NCBI GenBank assembly: GCA_021604885.1
Contig: BQJV01000063.1
Coordinates: 1-11,162, forward strand
Origin: Acidimicrobiales bacterium
Lineage (GTDB): Bacteria > Actinomycetota > Acidimicrobiia > Acidimicrobiales > Aldehydirespiratoraceae
DNA: 11,162 nucleotides
Direction: 5' to 3'
The notes under the pieces were generated by a model that saw only the letters and a list, made by a program, of their open reading frames with translations, was not told the DNA's origin and did no database searches. Below are positions 1-6,201 of this stretch, piece after piece (position 1 is the first letter of the stretch; each line of letters begins with the position of its first letter). A program made the position numbers and the translations under genes.

Positions 1-604
1 TGAGACGCACCCACAGGCGGTGGGCGATGCGATCCGTCGCAACGTCGTGGTCGGTCGGCAACGAGTCGACGATCGCGCGGATCAGCTGGCGGGCCGTCGC
101 GGTCGCGCCGGCGACGGACCGGTCGTCGCGGAACGGGTCGACGGCACCGGCAGCGACGACACCCGCCATCATCCGGTCGGTGGGCGTCGCGTGGGCCGGC
201 AGCGCCGCGCCCGCCTTGCGCACCGCGCGGGCGACGGACGTCGACGGCGTCCACGGTTCGGGCTCGGTGAGGGTCGACGTCCACAGCAACTCGGCGACCG
301 ATTCATAGCTGTGGCCGGCGTCGACGAGGTCACCGATCGTGTGGCCCCGGAAGCGGACCGAACCGTCGAGGACCTCCGTGATCCCCGATGCCACCGGGAC
401 CTCGAGTCGACCGGGGCGATCGTCCGCCTTGCGCCGCCGGAACCGGTCGATCTCGGCCGGGTCGAAGGTGGACGACTTCCCGTCGATGTGTCGCTTCGAG
501 TGCAGGAGACCACGACTCACGTAGGCGTAGATCGTTTCTCGTTTCACACCGAGCCGCGACGCGGCTTCGGCGGCGCTGATGCGTTCGTCGTCCGATGTGC
601 TCAT
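1..604 (-). CDS. Citrate synthase family protein with N-terminal helix-turn-helix domain (partial, 3' end outside window)
   Basis: Reading leftward from the ATG at 604-602, an open frame of 201 codons runs off the window edge without a stop. Residues about 9-58 form an excisionase/MerR-type helix-turn-helix: ISAAEAASRLGV, then the recognition-helix stretch RETIYAYVSRGLL and a winged segment ending FDPAEIDRFRRR. From about residue 67 the sequence changes to the N-terminus of a citrate synthase (LEVPVASGITEVLDGSVRFRGHTIGDLV, then YESVAELLW), as in bacterial type II/citrate synthase 2 proteins. The catalytic His/His/Asp region lies beyond the window, so activity cannot be judged. Family knowledge: such HTH-citrate synthase fusions occur in actinobacteria, usually beside a plain citrate synthase, as here. 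Purine-rich GGAAAGGAAG and GAGAG lie upstream of the ATG. It may be an enzyme, a DNA-binding regulator, or both; the dual role is inference. Confidence 0.88.
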   Translation of the reverse strand, partial: MSTSDDERISAAEAASRLGVKRETIYAYVSRGLLHSKRHIDGKSSTFDPAEIDRFRRRKADDRPGRLEVPVASGITEVLDGSVRFRGHTIGDLVDAGHSYESVAELLWTSTLTEPEPWTPSTSVARAVRKAGAALPAHATPTDRMMAGVVAAGAVDPFRDDRSVAGATATARQLIRAIVDSLPTDHDVATDRIAHRLWVRL

Positions 605-629
605 GACGTGCTGCTCTCACTTCCTTTCC

Positions 630-676
630 GTACATTGATTCAATCAATGTTGATGGGATCAATGTTGTCAATGTAC
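630..676. promoter_or_regulatory. Operator-like repeat cluster between divergent citrate synthase genes
   Basis: This AT-rich stretch, in otherwise very GC-rich DNA, contains nested symmetry. The outer arms GTACATTGA (630-638) and TCAATGTAC (668-676) are exact reverse complements. Inside, 632-650 is a perfect palindrome, ACATTGATTCAATCAATGT, with one central base. The unit TCAATGT occurs in direct orientation at 644-650, 659-665 and 668-674, and inverted at 632-638. A smaller inverted repeat, TTGAT-GGG-ATCAA, spans 650-662. The cluster starts 26 bases upstream of the minus-strand ATG and ends 23 bases before the preferred plus-strand start, so a bound protein would cover both promoters. The HTH-containing citrate synthase next to it is the obvious candidate binder, but this is inference. 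Confidence 0.72.
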
Positions 677-699
677 CCGCCATGGCGCAGGTTGGAGAC

Positions 700-1839
700 A
701 TGACTGACAACGACACGCCCGATGCACTCATCGCCCCGCCCGGTCTCAAGGGTCTGGCCGTCGCCGACACCGTGCTCGGCGACGTCCGCGGCCAGGAAGG
801 CTTCTTCCATTACCGCCACTACGACGCGGCCGAGCTCGCCCGCACCCACACGCTGGAGGACGTCTGGACGCTCCAGCTGCGCGGGGAGCTTCCCCCGACC
901 GTCGACGCGATCGACGGCGGCCGGTACCGCGGTCTGCCCGTCTCGGTGGCGGAACTCGTCGACGAGACCGCGGCCCGTGTGGCGGATCCCATGGTGACGT
1001 TGCGGGTCGGTCTGCTGGCGCTCGGCGACCACGAAGCCCGCGGGTCGATGCTCGATCGCACGGACGAGCAGATCGATGACGATGCGCTTCGCCTCGCCGC
1101 GGTCGTGCCGACGATCCTCGCTCGGCACCATCGGGTTCGGCTCGGTGAGCAGCCGGTTGCGCCCGACCCCGAGCTCGGTCATGCGGCGGACTACCTGCGG
1201 ATGGCCACCGACTCGATGCCGGATCCCGCGGCGGCCCGGGCGGTCGAGCAGTATCTCGTCGCCACTGTCGACCATGGCTTCAACGCGTCGACCTTCACCG
1301 GTCGCGTCGTCGCGAGCACCGGCGCGGACATGGCCGGCTCGCTCGTCGCCGCGGTCGGCGCGCTCACCGGCCCGCTCCACGGCGGCGCGCCGAGTCGTTG
1401 CATCGCGATGATCGACGAGATCGAGACGCCGGATCGGGCCGCGGACTGGGTCCGTCATCAGCTCGACACCGGCGAGAAGATCATGGGTTTCGGCCACGCC
1501 GTGTACCGCGCCGAGGACCCGCGTGGTGTGGTGTTGCGCGAGGCGGCGGAGCGGCTCGGCGGCGATCTGGTCGAACGGGCGGCCGGCATCGAGCGTGAGA
1601 TCCTCGCCGTGCTCGCCGAGTGGAAGCCTGGCCAGCGGATCGTGACGAACGTCGAGTTCTGGGCGGCGGTCGTGCTCGAGCTGGCCGGTCTGCCCCGGGC
1701 GATGTTCACGCCGACGTTCTCCGTGAGTCGCTCGATCGGGTGGTCGGCCCATGTGATCGAGCAGCATGGTGTCGGCAAGATCGTGCGCCCGAGTGCCCGC
1801 TACATCGGGCCGGATCCGCAGGTCGCCGTGGCGGGCTGA
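700..1839 (+). CDS. Citrate synthase / 2-methylcitrate synthase family enzyme (citrate synthase 2 type)
   Basis: Condenses acetyl-CoA (or propionyl-CoA) with oxaloacetate in the cytoplasm. The 379-residue length matches the short bacterial type. Visible motifs are the first catalytic His in GPLHGGAPSR (His227), the second in GFGHAVYRAEDPR (His266), and NVEFWAAVVLE, where Glu319 occupies the position of the usual catalytic Asp of NVDF; Glu appears to be a feature of this actinobacterial subfamily. The C-terminus has FTPTFSVSRSIGWSAHVIEQ and RPSARYIGP, which carry CoA/oxaloacetate-binding arginines. I chose ATG 700 because AGG (689-691) and GGAG (694-697) precede it. An in-frame ATG at 682 would add six residues, has no visible ribosome site, and sits 5 bases from the repeat cluster, though leaderless translation from it is possible. 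Divergent from the HTH-fused homologue. Substrate preference cannot be read from the sequence. Confidence 0.93.
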   Translation: MTDNDTPDALIAPPGLKGLAVADTVLGDVRGQEGFFHYRHYDAAELARTHTLEDVWTLQLRGELPPTVDAIDGGRYRGLPVSVAELVDETAARVADPMVTLRVGLLALGDHEARGSMLDRTDEQIDDDALRLAAVVPTILARHHRVRLGEQPVAPDPELGHAADYLRMATDSMPDPAAARAVEQYLVATVDHGFNASTFTGRVVASTGADMAGSLVAAVGALTGPLHGGAPSRCIAMIDEIETPDRAADWVRHQLDTGEKIMGFGHAVYRAEDPRGVVLREAAERLGGDLVERAAGIEREILAVLAEWKPGQRIVTNVEFWAAVVLELAGLPRAMFTPTFSVSRSIGWSAHVIEQHGVGKIVRPSARYIGPDPQVAVAG

Positions 1840-1889
1840 CTCGCCCGACCTCCCGTCGCGTCCTAGGGTTTCGCTTCCACGGAAGGTTT

Positions 1890-1909
1890 CCCCGGCGCGG
1901 GGTGAGGAG
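1890..1909 (+). promoter_or_regulatory. Ribosome binding site of the P450 gene with small GC hairpin just upstream
   Basis: GAGGAG at 1904-1909 lies 8 bases before the ATG at 1918 and is the clearest Shine-Dalgarno sequence in the first half of the window. One base upstream of it a perfect CCCCG-GCG-CGGGG hairpin (1890-1902) can form, preceded by a small GGAA-GGT-TTCC inverted repeat (1881-1891). The hairpin lacks a T-run, so it is not a convincing terminator. It could affect ribosome access or be chance in GC-rich DNA. The rest of the 78-base gap (1840-1917) shows no clear promoter. Confidence 0.5.
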
Positions 1910-1917
1910 CGAGTCCC

Positions 1918-3243
1918 ATGACCACTTTTGAGGATGTCGATCTCTGGGACATGGATGCGTTCCAGCGTCAGGAACATCACGCGATGCTCGCGAAGATCCG
2001 CGACACCGACCCGGGCATCCACTGGATCGACGAGGGTGACACCGGCCCGGGCTACTGGGCCATCACCCGGCGCGACCATCTGAAGGAGGTCAACCGCCAA
2101 GCCGAGATCTTCTCGTCCAACGCGGGCGGCACGCAGATGCAGGAACGCTCCCGCGGTGACGACATCGACGAGTTCCAGAACGACTCGCTGATGCTGTCGA
2201 TGGATCCACCGAAGCACACCCGCTATCGCCGAATCGTCAGCCGCGGATTCACTCCGCGGATGATCAACCTCCTCGAGGACTATCTCCACAACCGCACCCA
2301 GATGATCATCGACCGGGTGAGTGAGCGGGGAACCGCCGAGTTCGTCACCGAGCTCTCGGCCGAGCTCCCGCTCCAGGCCATCGCCGAGATGGTCGGCATC
2401 CCGCTCGAGGATCGCTCGAAGATCTTCGACTGGACGAACTCGATGATCGGGGCCGACGATCCCGACTTCGCCAAGAGCGAGGAGGACGTCACCTCGGCAT
2501 TCGGCCAGCTGTTCGCCTACGCCAACGCACTCCAGACCGAACGGCGTGACAAGCCGGCCGACGACATCATCACCACGTTGCTCTCGGCCAACGTCGAGGG
2601 TGAGCAGCTCGACGAGACCGAGTTCGACATGTTCTTCCTGCTGCTGTGCGTGGCGGGCAACGAGACCACCCGCAACTCCATCACCCGCGGCATGCACGGG
2701 TTCTTCGAGTTCCCCGACCAGTGGGAGCTGTACCGGAGCGACCCTGACAAGTACGAGGACACGATGGTCGACGAGGTCGTGCGGTGGGCCACCCCGGTGC
2801 TCTACTTCCGACGCCAGTGCATGCAGGACTACGAGCTCAACGGCGTCAAGATGAAGGAAGGCGACAAGGTCGTCATGTGGCACATCGCGGCGAACCGCGA
2901 CCCGCTGGCGTTCGACGATCCGTGGACGTTCGACGTCACCCGCAGCCCCAACGACCATGTCGGCTTCGGTGGTGGCGGTCCCCACTTCTGCCTCGGTTCG
3001 AACCTGGCGAAGATGGAGATCGCCCTGATGTTCAAGGGCATCGCCACGCGCTTGCCGGACATCCGACTCGCCGGCAACGTCGAGTACCTGCGTTCCAACT
3101 TCATCGGTGGCGTGAAGTCGATGCCGGTCGAGTTCACCCCCTCGCCGTCCACCAACACCACGCCGCTCGAACGACTCGGCTCGGCCGCAGGCGCGTCGGG
3201 CACCGACGGCTATGGCGGGTCCATCGAGCGCGACGGTGAGTAG
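1918..3243 (+). CDS. Cytochrome P450, CYP125/CYP142/CYP124-like
   Basis: A soluble bacterial class I P450 that hydroxylates its substrate using electrons from a ferredoxin; no partner ferredoxin or reductase is in the window. Signature elements in order: MDPPKHTRYRRIVSRGFTPRM (C-helix region), the I-helix oxygen-activation motif AGNETT (246-251), the ExxR pair Glu286/Arg289 in EVVRW, and the heme loop FGGGGPHFCLG with the thiolate ligand Cys358. Segments such as PLQAIAEMVGIPLEDRSKIFDWTN and WATPVLYFRR resemble the actinobacterial CYP125/CYP142/CYP124 group, which oxidises the side chain of cholesterol or methyl-branched lipids. That assignment rests on remembered family sequences; the true substrate could be another terpenoid. 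The core ends near residue 408 (KSMPVEFTP), followed by about 33 Gly/Ser/Thr-rich residues, a longer tail than usual. It ends 9 bases before the decarboxylase gene. Confidence 0.95.
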   Translation: MTTFEDVDLWDMDAFQRQEHHAMLAKIRDTDPGIHWIDEGDTGPGYWAITRRDHLKEVNRQAEIFSSNAGGTQMQERSRGDDIDEFQNDSLMLSMDPPKHTRYRRIVSRGFTPRMINLLEDYLHNRTQMIIDRVSERGTAEFVTELSAELPLQAIAEMVGIPLEDRSKIFDWTNSMIGADDPDFAKSEEDVTSAFGQLFAYANALQTERRDKPADDIITTLLSANVEGEQLDETEFDMFFLLLCVAGNETTRNSITRGMHGFFEFPDQWELYRSDPDKYEDTMVDEVVRWATPVLYFRRQCMQDYELNGVKMKEGDKVVMWHIAANRDPLAFDDPWTFDVTRSPNDHVGFGGGGPHFCLGSNLAKMEIALMFKGIATRLPDIRLAGNVEYLRSNFIGGVKSMPVEFTPSPSTNTTPLERLGSAAGASGTDGYGGSIERDGE

Positions 3244-3252
3244 CGTCACCGC

Positions 3253-4686
3253 GTGACGCCTGAGGAATTCCGCGCCGCCGGCCACGAACTGATCGACTGG
3301 ATCGCCGATCGCCGGGCCACGGTCGAGCAGCGCCGGGTCCGGCCCGAGCTCGAACCGGGCGATCTGATCGCCGCCCTCCCGGCGGAACCGCCCACCGAAC
3401 CGGAGTCGGCCGCCGCGGTGCTGGCCGATCTCGACTCGATCGTCGCCCCGGGTGTACTCGAGGTGCAGCATCCGATGCACTACGGCTGGTTTCCCGCGAA
3501 TGCGTCGCTGTCGTCGATTCTCGGTGACATCGCGTCCTCCGGCCTCTCGTCGCTCGGTATCTCCTGGGAGTCGTCGCCCGCCCTGACCGAAGTCGAGGAG
3601 GTGGTCGTCGACTGGCTGCGCCAACTCACCGGCCTGCCGGCGGAGTGGAAGGGCGTCATCCAGGACACGGCGTCCACGACCTGTCTCGTGGCGATGCTGG
3701 CCGCCCGTGAGCGAGCGACCGACCACGCGCAGACGTCGGCCGGGCTCGTCGGCGAGTCGGCTCCGTTGTGCGTCTACACGACGACCGAGGCGCACTCCTC
3801 GGTCCGCAAGGCGGCGCTGCTCGCCGGTGTCGGAGCGGACCACATCCGCCTCGTGGACATCGACCGGTACACCCGCGACATGGAGCCGGATCACCTGCGT
3901 GCGCTCATCGCCGCGGACGTCGACGCCGGGCACAATCCGATGGCGATCGTGGCCTCGCTCGGTTCGACGGGCACGACGGCATTCGACCCGATCGGTGAAA
4001 TCGTGCAGATCGCGGCGAACCATGGTGTCTGGGTGCATGCCGATGCGGCGATGGCCGGCGCCGCGATGGTGCTTCCGGAGCAGCGTGCCCTGTTCGCCGG
4101 CATCGAAGGCGCGGACTCGATCGCGTGGAACCCCCACAAGTGGTTCGGGACGATCCTCGACTGTTCCCTCATGTACGTGCGAGATCCGGACCACCTCATC
4201 CGGGTGATGTCGACGAACCCGAGCTATCTCCGTTCGACCGCCGGCGGGGAGGCCACGCAGTACCGGGACTGGGGCATCCCGTTGGGGCGTCGTTTCCGCT
4301 CGCTCAAGCTCTGGTATCAGCTCCGCATCGATGGCATCGACGCGATCCGGGCGCGACTGCGGAGGGATCTCGAAAACGCCTCCTGGTTCGCCGACCAGAT
4401 CGCAGCTCGCCCGGGTTGGGAGGTCGTCGCGCCCGTGCGCCTGCAGACCGTGTGCCTCCGGCATCGACCCGATGACCTCGTCGCGCCGGACCGCGGTGAG
4501 GCGCTCGACACACACACCCTCGACTGGGTGCGCACGATCAACACCTCGGGTGAGGCGTTCCTGAGCCCTTCCGTGCTCGATGACCGCTGGATGGCGCGGG
4601 TCTCCATCGGTGTCGAAGGCACGGAGCGTGCCCATCTCGTCCGGCTCATCGAGTTGCTCGACGCCGCCGTGGCTCCCTCGGCCTGA
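3253..4686 (+). CDS. PLP-dependent group II amino acid decarboxylase (aromatic-L-amino-acid decarboxylase-like)
   Basis: Removes the alpha-carboxyl group of an amino acid, most likely an aromatic one (tryptophan, tyrosine, phenylalanine or DOPA), to give an amine in the cytoplasm. The N-terminus EEFRAAGHELIDWIADR and the total of 477 residues are typical of the family. PLP-site residues visible are His181 in TTEAHSSVRKA (ring stacking), Asp264 in HADAAMAGAA (pyridine nitrogen) and the Schiff-base Lys296 in NPHKWFG. The block YRDWGIPLGRRFRSLKLWY and the active-site loop Tyr in NPSYLRS are also present. The GTG start at 3253 is fixed by an in-frame stop 12 bases upstream (which is the P450 stop) and by N-terminal homology; GGTGAG at 3235-3240 may serve as ribosome site. 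The 9-base spacing indicates co-transcription, perhaps translational coupling, with the P450, which suggests a shared pathway. The exact substrate is unknown. Confidence 0.93.
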   Translation: MTPEEFRAAGHELIDWIADRRATVEQRRVRPELEPGDLIAALPAEPPTEPESAAAVLADLDSIVAPGVLEVQHPMHYGWFPANASLSSILGDIASSGLSSLGISWESSPALTEVEEVVVDWLRQLTGLPAEWKGVIQDTASTTCLVAMLAARERATDHAQTSAGLVGESAPLCVYTTTEAHSSVRKAALLAGVGADHIRLVDIDRYTRDMEPDHLRALIAADVDAGHNPMAIVASLGSTGTTAFDPIGEIVQIAANHGVWVHADAAMAGAAMVLPEQRALFAGIEGADSIAWNPHKWFGTILDCSLMYVRDPDHLIRVMSTNPSYLRSTAGGEATQYRDWGIPLGRRFRSLKLWYQLRIDGIDAIRARLRRDLENASWFADQIAARPGWEVVAPVRLQTVCLRHRPDDLVAPDRGEALDTHTLDWVRTINTSGEAFLSPSVLDDRWMARVSIGVEGTERAHLVRLIELLDAAVAPSA

Positions 4687-4695
4687 ACGATGTGC

Positions 4696-4718
4696 CGTGA
4701 ACGGCGTTTAGTTTCACG
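4696..4718. repeat. Short inverted repeat between decarboxylase and diguanylate cyclase
   Basis: CGTGAA (4696-4701) and TTCACG (4713-4718) are exact reverse complements separated by 11 bases, inside the 72-base gap 4687-4758. The spacing suits a dimeric regulator site better than a stable terminator, since there is no following T-run and the stem is short. It is the only structured element I see in this gap. GGGA at 4751-4754 may be the ribosome site for the next gene. Confidence 0.3.
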
Positions 4719-4758
4719 CGTCCGCTGAACTCTCGGTCTCGGCAGTCGACGGGAACGG

Positions 4759-6156
4759 ATGGATTCGCTGATCCATCGCCCCGTGATCGCCGGCGTCGTG
4801 CTCGCCGCGGTCATCGCCGCGGTCGGTGTGGTCGCGTCCGTCAGTGCAGAACTCACCGCCCGTGATCAGGCCGAAGCCGGTGACGAACTCGTCGACCGGC
4901 TGGCCCTCGCGCGCCATGTGGACGAGCTCGCTACGTCCGTGCTGAACCTCGCGCCGGAGCTCCGCGACGAGGATCCGATCGACGAGATCGCCGAGGACAT
5001 CGACGACGAGCGGGAGCTGGCTGAGCAGCGTCTGGCGACTGCCACGATCGACGCTGGGATCCGATCCCGCCTCCAGGCCCTGCTCGACGAGGCGCAGAGC
5101 CACGTCGATGCCGAACGGTTCGCCCTCGATCCCGAGGTCGCCATCGACTTGAGCTCGCGGCTGCGGGCCGAGGCGACGGCGGCGATCGGAGACGCACCAG
5201 GGGTCACGTTCCCGGATGTGGGGACGACCTCCGTGGTTGCGCTGCGGGTCGAGGCTGCCGCGTTGATGCCGCACGTTGCGATTGCCATGGCGACCGACGG
5301 TGACGTGCCGGCTGACCTGATCGACGTGTTCGAACGCCGGCTCGATGACGTCGCCACCTCGCAGAGTGCGGCGCTCTTCGATCCGGAGGTCGAGCTGACG
5401 CTCGACGAGCCGGGTGCCGACATCGACACGCTCGATCAGCTCAGCGAGATCGTCGTCACGATGACGATGGGAATCGAACGGCGCGCGAGCGACACCGACT
5501 TCGTGACCGACCGGGGCGCCGTGTTCGCCTACGCCGCTGCGTTCGTGATCGCGTCGACGTCGCTCGGCGGCCTGCTCGTCGCGGAGCGGGTCGCGCGTCG
5601 ACGCGAGCTCGAGCAGTTGCGCGTCGCGGCAGGGCACGACGAGTTGACGGGCGCCGCCAACCGGAGCCAACTCCGGGACGCCTACAAGGCGATGCGGCCG
5701 GGACGGACGCGGCCGCTCGGCGTCGTCTACATCGATCTCGATCACTTCAAGCCGATCAACGACTCGTTCGGACACCATGTCGGCGACGAGGTGCTGCGGA
5801 TCGTGGCGAAGCGCATCAAGGAGTCGGTGCGCGCCGGTGACACCGTGGCGCGGATGGGTGGCGACGAGTTCGTCGCCCTGATCTCGGGTCCGCGGGACGA
5901 GAACGAGATCCTCGCCGTCGCCGAGCGTCTGGTCTCACGCCTGAACGAATCCGTCACCGTCGACGGGCAGAAGATCGACATCGGCGCCAGCGGCGGCGCT
6001 GCGATCGTGACATCCCGCGCCGTCGAGCTGGCCGAAGCCCTTCGTCGTGCCGACGCGGCCCTGTTCGCGGCGAAGAAGGCGGGTCGCGGACAGCTGCTGA
6101 CCTCGGCCGCACTCGACCCGACGGGACGGACTCCCGTGGCGGCGGCGTCGGACTGA
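4759..6156 (+). CDS. Membrane-anchored diguanylate cyclase with extracytoplasmic sensor region (GGDEF)
   Basis: Makes the second messenger cyclic di-GMP from two GTP at the inner face of the membrane. The topology is a signal-anchor helix at about 8-30 (PVIAGVVLAAVIAAVGVVA), an acidic, largely helical extracytoplasmic region at about 31-252 with no recognised domain, a second membrane helix at about 253-275, a short arginine-rich linker, and a GGDEF domain from about 291. The catalytic domain starts HDELTGAANR (293-302), has DLDHFKPIND (326-335) and an intact GGDEF at 367-371. Arg358-Ala-Gly-Asp361, five residues before GGDEF, matches the RxxD inhibitory site that binds product, so feedback inhibition is likely. 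No EAL domain is present. The unique outer region presumably senses an envelope or external signal; its ligand is unknown. Neighbours on both sides are metabolic enzymes without obvious signalling links. Confidence 0.93.
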   Translation: MDSLIHRPVIAGVVLAAVIAAVGVVASVSAELTARDQAEAGDELVDRLALARHVDELATSVLNLAPELRDEDPIDEIAEDIDDERELAEQRLATATIDAGIRSRLQALLDEAQSHVDAERFALDPEVAIDLSSRLRAEATAAIGDAPGVTFPDVGTTSVVALRVEAAALMPHVAIAMATDGDVPADLIDVFERRLDDVATSQSAALFDPEVELTLDEPGADIDTLDQLSEIVVTMTMGIERRASDTDFVTDRGAVFAYAAAFVIASTSLGGLLVAERVARRRELEQLRVAAGHDELTGAANRSQLRDAYKAMRPGRTRPLGVVYIDLDHFKPINDSFGHHVGDEVLRIVAKRIKESVRAGDTVARMGGDEFVALISGPRDENEILAVAERLVSRLNESVTVDGQKIDIGASGGAAIVTSRAVELAEALRRADAALFAAKKAGRGQLLTSAALDPTGRTPVAAASD

Positions 6157-6201
6157 CGGTCAACCGATCTGCAGACGTCGGCGGCGAGTACGGTCGGCGC
6201 C

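Noticed and set aside
682..699. Upstream ATG start for the plus-strand citrate synthase
   Set aside because: No ribosome site precedes it and it is very close to the operator repeats, while ATG 700 has AGG/GGAG upstream. Leaderless use of 682 remains possible.
20..703. Plus-strand open frame over the HTH-citrate synthase gene
   Set aside because: Antisense to a protein with recognisable HTH and citrate synthase sequence. Its translation is an Arg/Asp/Gly-rich composition without motifs.
1840..1917. Possible KstR-type cholesterol-regulon operator before the P450
   Set aside because: I looked for a TAGAACACGTTCTA-like palindrome because of the steroid-type P450 and found none. The hairpin there is also not a convincing terminator.
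640..4635. Very long open frame on the minus strand (about 1331 codons) across the citrate synthase, P450 and decarboxylase genes
   Set aside because: It lies antisense to three genes with clear catalytic motifs. Its translation is Arg/Asp/Gly/His-rich without domain features, as expected from the complement of GC-rich codons with few stops.
4714..5778. Minus-strand frame of about 354 codons under the diguanylate cyclase
   Set aside because: Antisense to a gene with intact GGDEF and RxxD motifs; no recognisable domain.
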